Positions 10,115-19,154 of a stretch of 64,000 nucleotides of DNA are shown here, piece after piece (within the stretch, counting starts at the first letter, position 1; every line of letters starts with the position of its first letter). Origin of the DNA: Microbacterium sp. Bi121. Lineage in GTDB: Bacteria > Actinomycetota > Actinomycetes > Actinomycetales > Microbacteriaceae. The translations under genes and the position numbers were made by a program. The notes under the pieces were generated by a model. It ran no database searches. It was not told the origin of the DNA and saw only the letters and a list, made by a program, of their open reading frames with translations. The stretch covers positions 1 through 64,000 of the forward strand of contig NZ_CAKKLJ010000005.1 in the NCBI RefSeq assembly GCF_918698005.1, read 5' to 3'.

Positions 10115-11140
10115 TCAGAACCCGATCGCGGCGCGGTAGCGGGGCTTGTTGCCGGTGCGGATGCCCGACACCGATGGCTTGTTCTCGTACACGCCGGCGC
10201 CCCAGTTGCCCTCGACCAGCACAGGGCCGTCCGGGCCGATCACGATGTCCCAGCCCACGTACTGGATTTGGGGGACCACGCGCGCGACGGTGTCGACGAA
10301 CGCGACCATCTCATCGAAGAGGGGGAGCTGGAAGTCGGCGATGCGGAACCCGGAGTCCGGGTGGTCGACGTGCACGTGGCCGTGGGAATCGTACCCGGCC
10401 GAGCGCGCACGCCCTGTTTCGGGGTCGAGCATCGTGTAGAAGCCGCCGAAGGACATCTGGTCGCTGACCTCGCCGCGCCCGAACTTCTGCGCGACGGCCA
10501 GGATGTGGGTCTTCTGTCCGTCGAAGAATGCGGTCACGCGGGTGGTGTTGACCGTCCCGGGGCAAACGGCCGCAAGGTCGGCGTGCTGCGTGATCACCTG
10601 CTCGATGACCACCTCGCCGCGCGTGAACAGGCCGCGGTGGAACTCGGACCAGTCGTCCACGTCTGCGGCGTGATACCGCTTGACGCCGCTGCCGGCCTGG
10701 CCCATGCGCGTCTTGGCGATGATCGTGCCGTGCCGGCGGGTGAACTCCTCCAACTCGGCTGCGTTGTCGCTCGTGACCTCGAGCCACTCACGACGCAGGA
10801 ACTCGTCGAATACGCGATTGAACGCGAGCTTGTCGTGGAACGTCGGGCGGTACGGCTCGGCGTCGTACCGCTGCGAGAGCTGATTCGACACCGGGTGAGT
10901 CATATAGGTCGCGCGCTCCGCGCTGTTCAGCGTCGCGAAGTCGTAGTCGACGTAATCCTGGAAACCCACGTTCTTGAATGCCGCACTCCACAGCATGTCG
11001 ACGACCACCACCGGGACGGCCTTGCCGTGCTGGTCGCGAACCTCGCGGGCGCGCGTGAACACCGATCCGACATCGATGCGGCGTGCGCGGTTGGCGAGGT
11101 ATCGCAGGCGGGGCATGACGCCCAGGCCGTTGGCAGGCAT
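10115..11140 (-). CDS. sugar-transfer-associated ATP-grasp protein
   Basis: A 341-residue protein matching the ATPgrasp_ST type. The ATP-binding part has IIAKTRMGQAGSGVKRY (Lys and Gly-rich loop), and the Mg2+ site is near the C-terminus in GPVLVEGNWGAGVYENKP. The N-terminal third is probably the sugar-transfer-associated cap. ATP-grasp enzymes join a carboxylate to an amine or thiol through an acyl phosphate; substrates of this subgroup are not known, but members often sit in surface polysaccharide clusters. Here it converges on murJ and diverges from the racemase pair. The ATG has GGAG upstream and a TAGAAT about 30 bases before it. Confidence 0.8.
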   Translation of the reverse strand: MPANGLGVMPRLRYLANRARRIDVGSVFTRAREVRDQHGKAVPVVVVDMLWSAAFKNVGFQDYVDYDFATLNSAERATYMTHPVSNQLSQRYDAEPYRPTFHDKLAFNRVFDEFLRREWLEVTSDNAAELEEFTRRHGTIIAKTRMGQAGSGVKRYHAADVDDWSEFHRGLFTRGEVVIEQVITQHADLAAVCPGTVNTTRVTAFFDGQKTHILAVAQKFGRGEVSDQMSFGGFYTMLDPETGRARSAGYDSHGHVHVDHPDSGFRIADFQLPLFDEMVAFVDTVARVVPQIQYVGWDIVIGPDGPVLVEGNWGAGVYENKPSVSGIRTGNKPRYRAAIGF

Positions 11141-11169
11141 TCGTTCTCCAGATTCGTCGCGGACACACC

Positions 11170-11175
11170 ATTCTA
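11170..11175 (-). promoter_or_regulatory. -10 element upstream of the ATP-grasp gene
   Basis: TAGAAT on the minus strand. It predicts a short leader of about 23 bases carrying the GGAG ribosome binding site of the ATP-grasp gene. Confidence 0.45.
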
Positions 11176-11226
11176 GGCGGCGACGCCCGAACGCCCGCCT
11201 TCAGCGGCGGCGCACGACACGGCCCG

Positions 11227-11232
11227 TAGACT
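11227..11232 (+). promoter_or_regulatory. -10 element of leaderless promoter for the first racemase-like gene
   Basis: TAGACT ends 6 bases before the GTG at 11239. This supports that start over an out-of-frame ATG at 11235 and shows that the shortened gene has its own promoter. Confidence 0.55.
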
Positions 11233-11238
11233 CGATGA

Positions 11239-11949
11239 GTGGTCACTCTTCGCAGCACGGCAACCCGCGCCGTGATCTCTCGTTCTGCGCTGACAGCTCA
11301 TGCGAAGGCGGCCGTCGCGGCCGGTGGCCGCGTCGCGGATCTGCGTCGTGACGCGTACGGACACGGCCTGCATCAGGTGGCCGACGCTGTGCTGCTGGCG
11401 GGGGCCGACGGTGTGCGCGTCGACGATGCGGAGACGGCGCGGATGCTGCGCGCCGATGGCCTGGATGCGAGCGCGACAACTGAACCGGACATCGACCCTG
11501 CGGCGCTCTACGGGTTCCCCACCGGCGCAGGCGCTGACTCCGTGGATCGACCGGTGATGCGGCTGTCAGGACGTGTCATGTCGATCAAGCCCCTGCGACG
11601 AGGGGAGGCCGTCTCGTACGGCTACACGCACCGCGCGGAGCGCGACACCACGGTGGCCCTCGTCACGGGCGGCTACGCTCAGGCCGTCGTGCGGGCACTC
11701 GGCAACCGCGCGCATGTCGAACTCCGAGGACGCGTGCATCCGATCGTCGGACGCGTGGCGATGGATGTGTGCGTCGTCGACCTCGGTGCGACGGACGCGG
11801 CGGCCGATGAAGGCGAAGAGGTCACCTACTTCGGGGGAGGCGGCCCAGCCGCCGGCTTCCTCGCCGAGTGGTCCGCGGTGACAGGTCTCACCGCAGCGGA
11901 ACTCGCCTGCGCCGTCGGCCTCCGTGCCGCGAGAGCAGAGGAGGACTGA
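11239..11949 (+). CDS. alanine racemase-like protein with most of the barrel deleted (C-terminal active-site domain kept)
   Basis: 236 residues against about 370 for alanine racemase. Residues 1-80 match the first barrel strands, but the PLP-lysine motif (normally VKA-DAYGHG) reads LRRDAYGHG, placing Arg36 at the catalytic Lys position. The rest of the barrel, about 150 residues with the usual phosphate- and pyridine-contacting parts, is missing. From about residue 106 the C-terminal beta domain is well kept: VSYGYTHRA with the catalytic-type Tyr127, then GGYAQAVVRAL, and IVGRVAMD (171-176) matching GRVSMDQ. Alone it cannot bind PLP in the normal way. Its stop shares one base with the next gene, which has the opposite losses, so a structural or catalytic partnership is inferred. 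Confidence 0.85.
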   Translation: MVTLRSTATRAVISRSALTAHAKAAVAAGGRVADLRRDAYGHGLHQVADAVLLAGADGVRVDDAETARMLRADGLDASATTEPDIDPAALYGFPTGAGADSVDRPVMRLSGRVMSIKPLRRGEAVSYGYTHRAERDTTVALVTGGYAQAVVRALGNRAHVELRGRVHPIVGRVAMDVCVVDLGATDAAADEGEEVTYFGGGGPAAGFLAEWSAVTGLTAAELACAVGLRAARAEED

Positions 11950-12968
11950 TGTCCGCCCGCCTCGAGGTCCGCACCCAGACCTTCCTCGACAACATCCAGG
12001 CGGTAGCCGAGCGCATCGCCCCCGGCGAGATGATGCTCGTCACCAAGGACGACGCGTACGCGCACGGGCTGGACTGGGCGGTGCCGGCGGCGCTGTCCGC
12101 CGGAGTCCGATGGTTCGGTTCGTACGACGTGCCGTCGGCTCTGCGGATCCGTGCGGCGGCTCCCGAGTCCCGGATCTTCGCCTGGGCGACGTCTGCGGCT
12201 GACGAGGTCGCCGAGGCGATCCGTGCGGACGTGGACCTGGGCGTCGGCACTGCCGCCTATCTGCGACGGGTGATTGCCGAGGCCGATCGCGCTGGGCGTC
12301 GGGCGCGGGTTCACCTCAAGATCGACACCGGACTGCACCGCAACGGCATCAGGCCGGAGGACTGGGGAGATACGGTCGCTGTAGCACGTAGCGCAGAAGA
12401 CGCCGGTCTGCTCCACGTCGCGGGTGTCTGGAGTCATCTCGCCGAGGCCAGCGACGATGAGGACGACGCGGCCCAGCTGGAGTTCCTGACCGCCGTCGAC
12501 GCTCTCCAGAAGGCCGGAGGCACACCCGAGCAGCTGCATCTGACCGCGTCAGCTGCATCCTGGGCGCGACCGGAGCTTCGAGGATCGCTGAGCCGGATCG
12601 GCGCGTTCTGCTACGGCATTCGCTCTGCCGATGGACCGGAGCTCGACGGCATCCGTCCTGTCGCGTCACTCCGAGCCGAGGTCATCGACGTCAGCGACGA
12701 TCGCGTTCGGATCGACATCGGAGCCCTGGACGGACTCCCGTCGACCCTTGCTGGAGCGCACCTCGGCGATCCGGCGACGCGGCGCATCCTCCACATCGAC
12801 GGAACCTGGACCGACCTCGCCCGCTGGGACGCGGCTGCCGTCGGGGACACTGTGACGGTGTTCGGCGATGGCGGTCCGAGCGCGACCGATCTCGCCGAGA
12901 GGATCGACACCGTCGGCGAGGAGATCCTCACCCGCGTGTCACCGCTGATCGCCCGCAGATACAGCTGA
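11949..12968 (+). CDS. alanine racemase-like protein with intact PLP barrel and reduced C-terminal domain
   Basis: 339 residues. The barrel is complete: Lys33 in VTKDDAYAHG, VHLKIDTGLHRNGI (121-134, with the substrate-site Arg131), HLTASAA (197-203, phosphate contact) and SRIGAFCYGI (215-224, with the Arg that faces the PLP ring). After residue 240 the C-terminal domain is shortened: the loop that should carry the second catalytic base (VSYG-type Tyr) is absent between AEVIDV and IDIGALDG, and the GRVSMDQ loop is replaced by HIDGTWTDL. In normal racemases that Tyr comes from the other subunit of a dimer. The preceding gene retains exactly those loops and is coupled by a TGATG overlap. D-Ala supply for the cell wall is the likely role, acting with its neighbour. 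Confidence 0.87.
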   Translation: MSARLEVRTQTFLDNIQAVAERIAPGEMMLVTKDDAYAHGLDWAVPAALSAGVRWFGSYDVPSALRIRAAAPESRIFAWATSAADEVAEAIRADVDLGVGTAAYLRRVIAEADRAGRRARVHLKIDTGLHRNGIRPEDWGDTVAVARSAEDAGLLHVAGVWSHLAEASDDEDDAAQLEFLTAVDALQKAGGTPEQLHLTASAASWARPELRGSLSRIGAFCYGIRSADGPELDGIRPVASLRAEVIDVSDDRVRIDIGALDGLPSTLAGAHLGDPATRRILHIDGTWTDLARWDAAAVGDTVTVFGDGGPSATDLAERIDTVGEEILTRVSPLIARRYS

Positions 12969-12994
12969 CGCGCGGAGCGTCTGCTCCGCGCGTC
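12967..12994. terminator. bidirectional hairpin terminator
   Basis: Perfect 12-bp stem GACGCGCGGAGC with a 4-base loop, starting at the last bases of the second racemase gene and lying 20 bases from the stop of the convergent DUF7455 gene. There is no T-run, as is usual in high-GC actinobacteria. Confidence 0.7.
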
Positions 12995-13013
12995 GGTGAA
13001 GACTCGGGTCGGA

Positions 13014-13232
13014 TCAGACCGTGTCCACGAGGCGTGCGGTCTCGTCGTGCCACGAGGTCGCGATGCTGCGCAGCTTCTCTTCGTACTTGCGTCCGTGGTG
13101 TGCGCAGAACAGCAGCTCGGAACCGTTCACCTCTGCGGCGATGTAGGCCTGCGCTCCGCAGGAGTCGCAACGATCCATGGCCGTCAGGCGGTACTCGACG
13201 GTGGAGGTCTCACGTTCGGTTGTAGCGTTCAT
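13014..13232 (-). CDS. small zinc-ribbon protein, DUF7455 family
   Basis: 72 residues with a TAMDRCDSCGAQAYIAAEVNG core, then ELLFCAHHGRKYEEKL. The CxxC and CxHH groups probably bind one Zn2+. This small family is widespread in actinobacteria, often near topoisomerase or sigma genes, and its function is not known. The start has a strong GAGGAGG 8 bases upstream. It is convergent with the racemase gene and divergent from parE. Confidence 0.85.
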   Translation of the reverse strand: MNATTERETSTVEYRLTAMDRCDSCGAQAYIAAEVNGSELLFCAHHGRKYEEKLRSIATSWHDETARLVDTV

Positions 13233-13400
13233 CTCGGTGCCTCCTCGGGTATCGGCGTCCGTTTCGGGATGTGCTCAATACAACCACGCCGGGCTGGGAG
13301 TCATGCCCGGATGGCGGCGTGTTTCGCTCACCGCGTACGCGGGCGCGCTGAGTACGGCTGCACAGGGGAGTGTCTGCGAGGCCGAAGACGGCTCCGCGAA

Positions 13401-13406
13401 TAGAAT
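13401..13406 (+). promoter_or_regulatory. -10 element of parE promoter
   Basis: TAGAAT ends 8 bases before the GTG chosen as the parE start. No ribosome binding site is seen, so the message is leaderless or nearly so. Confidence 0.5.
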
Positions 13407-13414
13407 CGATCCTT

Positions 13415-15511
13415 GTGACCGCCGAGTACTCCGCCCATCATCTTCAAGTCCTCGAAGGGCTCGAAGCGGTCCGCAAGCGCCCGGGCATGTACATCGGGTC
13501 GAACGGTTCTCCCGGACTCATGCACTGCTTGTGGGAGATCATCGACAACGCCGTCGACGAGGCCGTCGCCGGGAACGGCAAGCGCATCGAGACGATCCTG
13601 CACGCCGACGGCAGCGTCGAGGTGCAGGACAGCGGCCGAGGCATCCCCGTCGACATCGAACCGCGCACCGGGCTCACCGGAGTCGAGGTGGTCTACACGA
13701 AGCTCCACGCCGGCGGAAAGTTCGGCGGCGGATCTTACGCGGCGTCGGGTGGTCTGCACGGCGTCGGCGCCTCCGTCGTGAACGCGCTGTCCGAGCGTCT
13801 CGACGTCGAGGTCGATCGCGGCGGCAAGACGTACGCGATGTCGTTCCACCGCGGTGAGCCCGGCCTGTTCACGGACTCCGGTGAGAAGCGGCCCGACGCC
13901 CCGTTCGCCCCGTTCGAGAAGAGCAGCGAGCTGCGGGTCATCGGCAAGACCGCGCGCGGTGTCACCGGCACGCGGGTGCGGTACTGGGCCGACCGTCAGA
14001 TCTTCACGAAGGATGCCGCGTTCCAGCTCGGCGAACTCGAGACGCGTGCACGTCAGACTGCGTTCCTCGTCCCTGGGCTGGAACTGACGATCCGCGATGA
14101 GCGCGAGGAATCGCGCGGCGAGGACGGTGCGGCCAAGGAGACGTCCTTCCACTACGAGGGCGGAATCTCGGAGTTCGTCGAGTACCTCGCGATGGATGCT
14201 CCCGTGACCGACACCTGGCGCATCCAGGGGTCGGGCACGTTCAAGGAGACCGTCCCTGTGCTGCAGGCAGACGGTCACATGGTCTCCACCGAGGTCGAGC
14301 GCGAGTGCCGCGTCGATCTCGCCATGCGCTGGGGGACCGGCTACGACACGGTCACCCGCTCCTTCGTCAACATCATCGCGACGCCCAAGGGCGGTACGCA
14401 TCAGCAGGGTTTCGAGCAGGAGCTGCTCAAGGTTCTGCGGGCGCAGGTCGATCAGAACTCCCGGCGCCTGAAGGTCGGCAACGACAAGCTCGAGAAGGAC
14501 GACGTGCTGGCCGGTCTCACCGCCGTGCTCACCGTCGAGGTGCCGGAGCCGCAGTTCGAGGGGCAGACCAAGGAGGTCCTCGGGACCCCTGCTGTCCGTC
14601 AGATCGTCGCGCAGGTGCTCCGGAAGGAGCTCGGTGCGCGCTTCACCTCCACCAAGCGCGACGACAAGAACCAGGCGAGCCAGCTGCTCGACAAGGTCGT
14701 CGCCGAGATGAAGGCTCGAGTCTCTGCCCGCGCCCACAAGGAGACGCAGCGTCGTAAGACCGCCCTGGAGTCCTCGTCGCTCCCGGTCAAGCTGGTCGAC
14801 TGCCGCTCCAACGACGTGTCCCGCAGCGAACTGTTCATCGTCGAGGGCGACTCCGCGCTCGGTACGGCACGTCGCGCCCGCGACAGCGAGGTTCAGGCGC
14901 TCCTGCCGATCCGCGGCAAGATCCTCAATGTGCAGCGCGCATCGATCGGGGACATGCTCTCCAACGCGGAGTGCGCAGCGATCATCCAGACGATCGGCGC
15001 CGGATCCGGCAGGACCTTCGACCTCGATCAGGCGCGGTACGGCAAGATCATCCTGATGAGCGACGCCGACGTCGACGGCGCGCACATCCGCACTCTCCTG
15101 CTCACGCTGTTCTTCCGCTACATGCGGCCGCTGATCGAAGAGGGTCGTGTTTTCGCCGCCGTTCCGCCGCTGCACCGGGTGATCGTCATGAACCCCGGTT
15201 CCAAGCCGAATGAGACGATCTACACCTACAGCGAGCAGGAGCTGCACACGCTGCTGGCCAAGCTCCGCAAGGCGAACAAGCGCTGGCACGAGCCGATCCA
15301 GCGCTACAAGGGGCTGGGCGAGATGGATGCGGACCAGCTCGCGAACACGACGATGGACAAGGCAGGTCGTCTGCTGCGCCGAGTGCGCATGGAGGATGCC
15401 GAGGCGGCCGGCCGCGTCTTCGAGCTGCTGATGGGCAACGAGGTCGCCCCGCGCCGCGAGTTCATCGTCGACTCGTCGGATCAGCTGTCCCGCGAGTCGA
15501 TCGACGCCTGA
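13415..15511 (+). CDS. parE: DNA topoisomerase IV subunit B (type IIA, ATPase subunit)
   Basis: ATP-driven subunit of a type IIA topoisomerase. 698 residues from GTG 13415, chosen because a TAGAAT box lies 8 bases upstream and the protein then begins at the conserved AEYSAHHLQVLEGLEAVRKRPGMYIG; the frame is open to 13370. GHKL ATPase motifs include IIDNAVDEA and GGLHGVGASVVNALS. The Toprim domain has EGDSALG and DADVDGAHI, and the C-terminus has RYKGLGEMD. The convergent partner lacks the gyrase-specific box, so the pair is topoisomerase IV (decatenation) rather than gyrase. This second type IIA pair is usual in Microbacteriaceae. Confidence 0.92.
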   Translation: MTAEYSAHHLQVLEGLEAVRKRPGMYIGSNGSPGLMHCLWEIIDNAVDEAVAGNGKRIETILHADGSVEVQDSGRGIPVDIEPRTGLTGVEVVYTKLHAGGKFGGGSYAASGGLHGVGASVVNALSERLDVEVDRGGKTYAMSFHRGEPGLFTDSGEKRPDAPFAPFEKSSELRVIGKTARGVTGTRVRYWADRQIFTKDAAFQLGELETRARQTAFLVPGLELTIRDEREESRGEDGAAKETSFHYEGGISEFVEYLAMDAPVTDTWRIQGSGTFKETVPVLQADGHMVSTEVERECRVDLAMRWGTGYDTVTRSFVNIIATPKGGTHQQGFEQELLKVLRAQVDQNSRRLKVGNDKLEKDDVLAGLTAVLTVEVPEPQFEGQTKEVLGTPAVRQIVAQVLRKELGARFTSTKRDDKNQASQLLDKVVAEMKARVSARAHKETQRRKTALESSSLPVKLVDCRSNDVSRSELFIVEGDSALGTARRARDSEVQALLPIRGKILNVQRASIGDMLSNAECAAIIQTIGAGSGRTFDLDQARYGKIILMSDADVDGAHIRTLLLTLFFRYMRPLIEEGRVFAAVPPLHRVIVMNPGSKPNETIYTYSEQELHTLLAKLRKANKRWHEPIQRYKGLGEMDADQLANTTMDKAGRLLRRVRMEDAEAAGRVFELLMGNEVAPRREFIVDSSDQLSRESIDA

Positions 15512-15541
15512 GCGTCGGCAGGGTTCGAGCCCGGCTCAGGC
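15506..15541. terminator. palindrome spanning both stop codons of parE and parC
   Basis: GCCTGAGC (15506-15513) and GCTCAGGC (15534-15541) are perfect reverse complements. The left arm contains the parE stop TGA and the right arm the parC stop, with an inner GGG/CCC pairing. It is a likely shared terminator for the two convergent genes. Confidence 0.55.
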
Positions 15542-17980
15542 GCCGAGTTGTGTGCCGACCGAACCGATGACCGCGTCCAACGGCTGACCGGACGCGTCGC
15601 GCTTCGCGCCCGTCTCGGGGAGCGCACGAGCAGCACCGTCGGTTCCGACTGCCAGCGCAGTCCGAGGGCCGGCCCACGCGAGTCGCAGCCGATCCTCACC
15701 CTTGAGGAACGAATGCGTGCGAACGCCTCCTGTCGCACGGCCCTTGGCGGGGAACTCGCCGAACAGCGAGACCTTCGCGCGCCCGGCATCCGTCCCGGCG
15801 ATCGTGCCGTCGGCACCCGAGATGGTGACGACGATCGCGTCCTCCTGGTTCGTGATCACCGAGAACGTGATGATCTCGGCGCCAGACGCCACCTTGACAC
15901 CGGCCATGCCGCCGGCCGGGCCGCCCTGGGGCCTCACCGCCGAGGCGGAGTAGTGCAGCAGTTGGGCATCCGAGGTGACGAAGACGAGCTCAGCGGTGTC
16001 GGGCGCGGCTCCCGCTCCCACGAGGCTGTCCCCGGCCTTCAGACCGATGACTTCGGTGTCGGGGCGCACGGGGAGCGCTGAGGGGATGATGCGCTTGACG
16101 ACGCCGGTGCGTGTCCCCATCGCGAACGGGGTGTCGTCGTCGAAGCGGAGCAGGGCGATGACGCGTTCGCTCTTGTCGAGCAGTCCGACGTAGTCGCGCA
16201 GCGCGACTCCAGCGGACAGGTGCACGGACGACGAAGGCACCGATGGCAGATCGACGGGGGAGAAGCGCAGCACGCGACCCGCTGTGGTCACCGCGCCGAT
16301 CTCGCTTCGGGTGGTCGTGGTGAGGGTCGCCAGGACGGCGTCGTGCTTGCTTCGACGTGCAGCGGGAGCCAGCGTCTGCCCGTCGGCGAGGTCGACGCGC
16401 ACGGCCTTCCCCGTGGTGGAGAGCACGACGACGGTGGGGCTGTCGGCGATCTGCAGGTCGACCGGCGCCTTCGAGCTGCGCGGCTTCGGGGGAGCGGCGT
16501 TCAGCAGCAGCGTCCGCCGCGGGGTGCCGTATGCCTCTGCGGCGGCATCCAGTTCGCGTGCCACCTGAGCACGCAGCAGCACCTCGCTGCCGAGCAGCTC
16601 CCGCAGCTCGGCGATCTCGGCCTGCAGCTTGTCGCGCTCGGCCTCGAGCTCGATGCGCGAGAACTTGGTCAGTCGACGCAGCCGCAGCTCGAGGATGTAC
16701 TCCGCCTGCAGATCCGACAGGTCGAAGACCTGACGCAGGCGACCGCGCGCCTGATCGGAGTCGTCGGACGAGCGGATGACCTGGATGACCTCGTCGATGT
16801 CGAGGATCGCGATGAGGAGGCCCTCGACGAGGTGGAGCCGCTCTTCGCGGCGAGCGAGGCGGTACCGGCTTCGGCGGGTGATGACCTCGAGACGGTGGCC
16901 GACGTAGACGCTCAGCATCTCCTTCAGGCCGAGCGTGCGCGGTTGCCCCTCCACCAGAGCGACGTTGTTGATGCTGAAGGAATCCTCCAGCGGGGTCAGC
17001 CGGTACAGCTGCTCGAGAACCGCGTTCGGGTCGAAACCGGTCTTGATGCCGATCTGCACCCGCAGGCCGTGCTGACGGTCGGTGAGGTCGTTGACGTCGC
17101 TGATGCCCTGCAGCTTCTTCGCCTGCACGGCATCCCTGATCTTCTCGATCAGTCGTTCAGGACCGACCATGTAGGGCAGCTCGGTGACGATGATCCCGGT
17201 GCGGCGCGGTCCGATCTGCTCGACCGAGACCTTGCCGCGCACGCGCAACGCGCCGCGCCCGTTCGCGTAGGCGTCCTTGACGCCGTCGAGACCCATGAGG
17301 ATGCCGCCGGACGGGAAGTCCGGGCCCGGCACGTACTCCATGAGCTCTTCCGTCGTGGCATCCGGGTTCTCGAGCAGATGGATGGCTGCGGCGACGACCT
17401 CGATGAGGTTGTGCGGCGCCATGTTCGTGGCCATGCCGACCGCGATGCCGCTGGCGCCGTTGACGAGGAGGTTCGGGAAGGCGGCCGGCAGCACCGATGG
17501 CTGCTGGAACTGCCCGTCGTAGTTCGGGATGAAGTCGACGACGTCCTCGTCGAGGCTCTCGGTCAGAGCCAGCGCGGGGGGAGCGAGACGCGCCTCTGTG
17601 TAGCGGGAGGCCGCGGGTCCGTCGTCCAGCGAGCCGAAGTTCCCGTGGCCGTCGACGAGGGGCACGCGCAGGGCGAAGTCCTGGGACAGACGGACGAGAG
17701 CGTCGTAGATCGCCGAATCGCCGTGCGGGTGCAGCTTTCCCATCACCTCGCCGACGACGCGCGCACTCTTGACGTGCCCGCGGTCGGGCCGCAGGCCCAT
17801 CTCGGCCATCTGGTACAGGATGCGTCGCTGGACTGGCTTGAGGCCGTCGCGTGCATCGGGCAGCGCGCGGGAGTAGATCACCGAGTAGGCGTACTCGAGG
17901 AATGAACCCTGCATCTCGTTGGACAGGTCGATGTCCTGGATGCGCTCCTCGGCGGGCTCGGCTGATTCGGTGCGGGGCAT
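15536..17980 (-). CDS. parC: DNA topoisomerase IV subunit A (type IIA, cleavage subunit)
   Basis: DNA breakage-reunion subunit, 814 residues from ATG 17980 ([19 protein letters not shown]). The frame extends upstream to 18289, but that part overlaps the divergent gene and is not family-like. [19 protein letters not shown], the quinolone-region segment [20 protein letters not shown] and the catalytic Tyr in [10 protein letters not shown] are present. The C-terminal beta-pinwheel has no QRRGGKG-type GyrA box ([15 protein letters not shown] instead), which argues for topoisomerase IV. It is convergent with parE and 43 bases from the divergent phosphodiesterase gene. Confidence 0.92.
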   Translation of the reverse strand: MPRTESAEPAEERIQDIDLSNEMQGSFLEYAYSVIYSRALPDARDGLKPVQRRILYQMAEMGLRPDRGHVKSARVVGEVMGKLHPHGDSAIYDALVRLSQDFALRVPLVDGHGNFGSLDDGPAASRYTEARLAPPALALTESLDEDVVDFIPNYDGQFQQPSVLPAAFPNLLVNGASGIAVGMATNMAPHNLIEVVAAAIHLLENPDATTEELMEYVPGPDFPSGGILMGLDGVKDAYANGRGALRVRGKVSVEQIGPRRTGIIVTELPYMVGPERLIEKIRDAVQAKKLQGISDVNDLTDRQHGLRVQIGIKTGFDPNAVLEQLYRLTPLEDSFSINNVALVEGQPRTLGLKEMLSVYVGHRLEVITRRSRYRLARREERLHLVEGLLIAILDIDEVIQVIRSSDDSDQARGRLRQVFDLSDLQAEYILELRLRRLTKFSRIELEAERDKLQAEIAELRELLGSEVLLRAQVARELDAAAEAYGTPRRTLLLNAAPPKPRSSKAPVDLQIADSPTVVVLSTTGKAVRVDLADGQTLAPAARRSKHDAVLATLTTTTRSEIGAVTTAGRVLRFSPVDLPSVPSSSVHLSAGVALRDYVGLLDKSERVIALLRFDDDTPFAMGTRTGVVKRIIPSALPVRPDTEVIGLKAGDSLVGAGAAPDTAELVFVTSDAQLLHYSASAVRPQGGPAGGMAGVKVASGAEIITFSVITNQEDAIVVTISGADGTIAGTDAGRAKVSLFGEFPAKGRATGGVRTHSFLKGEDRLRLAWAGPRTALAVGTDGAARALPETGAKRDASGQPLDAVIGSVGTQLGA

Positions 17981-18023
17981 GGACTTCCTGGGACGTCGCT
18001 GAGCCTGTGGAAGACTGGCTCGG

Positions 18024-19151
18024 ATGTCTTCGATTCTACCGACCGTGCCGACGACAGCCCGGATCATCAGCGGGGTGGCGGACGACCTGCTTGCCGCGCT
18101 GGAGGGTGGATCCGGCGCTCTCGCACCCGCGCGATCCGTCGTGGTCGTCATCGTGGACGGTCTGGGGGCGATCCAGCTCCGCGCGCACGCCGGCCATGCT
18201 CGGCACCTCGTGGCGGGGGTGGGCAAGAAGGACGTGGCCCACTCGGTGTTCCCGACGACGACCGCCGCGGCGCTCACCTCGATCCTCACCGGCGTCGAGC
18301 CCGGGTCCCATGGTTTGGTCGGCTACCGCGTCCTGGATCGTGACCGCGATCGGCTCGTCAATCTGCTGTCTGGCTGGGAGTCGGACGGAATCGATCCGCT
18401 CGTCTGGCAGCCGCAGCCGACGATCTTCGAGCGCGCGACAGCCGCTGGACACCCCGCGTACGCCCTGGGGATCGCGAAGTACGCGCGCAGCGGCTTCACG
18501 AAGGCCACGCTGCGCGGCGCGGAGTTCGTCGCAGCCAGGACCGCAGCCGAGCGGGTCGCCGTGGCCTATCAGCTCGCCGCAGACGATCCGGGTTCGCTCG
18601 TCTACTGCTATCTGCCCGAGGTCGACAAGGCCGGCCACCAGCACGGTGTCGATTCGGCGGAGTGGATCGCGGCTCTCGAGGAAGTCGATCACGCCCTCGC
18701 AGTCGACCCGCCACGACAGGTCGGCGTGCTGGTGACGGCCGACCACGGCATGGTCGACGTCCCCGCGCACCGGCACGTCGTGCTCGACGAAGGGGATGCG
18801 CGTCTGGACGGCATCCGTCATGTCGGCGGAGAGCCGAGGATGCTGCACGTCTATCTCGAAGCAGACGCCGATCGTTCCGCGGTGCTGGACACCTGGCGCC
18901 GGCTGAGCGAAGGGGACGCCGATGTTCTCAGCCGGGCGGAGGCGGTGTCATCGGGCATCTACGGGTCAACGGTCGCGCCCGATGCGGATCGCCGCATCGG
19001 CGACCTCGTCGTCATCGCGCGCGGGAACAAGGCGTTCTACGACGGCACGGCCGAGGATCAGCGTTCGCGCGGGATGATCGGCCAGCACGGCGCTCTCACG
19101 CCGGAGGAGCGGCAGGTGCCCTACATCCGCCGAGGGGTGTTCGCGATCTGA
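18024..19151 (+). CDS. alkaline phosphatase superfamily protein (nucleotide pyrophosphatase/phosphodiesterase type)
   Basis: 375 residues with the metal-enzyme core of the type I phosphodiesterase/nucleotide pyrophosphatase family: [14 protein letters not shown] (first metal Asp), [15 protein letters not shown] (nucleophile Thr), [13 protein letters not shown] (metal ligands) and [11 protein letters not shown] (Asp-His). There is no signal peptide, so it is likely cytoplasmic. Actinobacterial members of this context are annotated alkaline phosphatase family protein, with natural substrate unknown. It reads towards the convergent sepH gene with almost no gap. Confidence 0.88.
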   Translation: MSSILPTVPTTARIISGVADDLLAALEGGSGALAPARSVVVVIVDGLGAIQLRAHAGHARHLVAGVGKKDVAHSVFPTTTAAALTSILTGVEPGSHGLVGYRVLDRDRDRLVNLLSGWESDGIDPLVWQPQPTIFERATAAGHPAYALGIAKYARSGFTKATLRGAEFVAARTAAERVAVAYQLAADDPGSLVYCYLPEVDKAGHQHGVDSAEWIAALEEVDHALAVDPPRQVGVLVTADHGMVDVPAHRHVVLDEGDARLDGIRHVGGEPRMLHVYLEADADRSAVLDTWRRLSEGDADVLSRAEAVSSGIYGSTVAPDADRRIGDLVVIARGNKAFYDGTAEDQRSRGMIGQHGALTPEERQVPYIRRGVFAI

Positions 19152-19154
19152 CCG

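Noticed and set aside
10087..10118. CTGAG/CTCAG palindrome between murJ and the ATP-grasp gene
   Set aside because: Only 5 bp, which convergent TGA stops give by chance.
11235..11240. ATG at 11235 as the start of the first racemase-like gene
   Set aside because: It is out of frame. The GTG at 11239 is in frame and 6 bases from TAGACT.
11239..11949. First racemase-like gene as a plain pseudogene
   Set aside because: The frame is intact, has its own promoter signature, keeps the active-site loops precisely and is coupled to the next gene. Decay would not be so selective.
13415..17980. parE/parC as gyrB/gyrA
   Set aside because: The A subunit lacks a GyrA box in its C-terminal domain, and the genes are convergent instead of in a dnaA-linked gyrBA operon.
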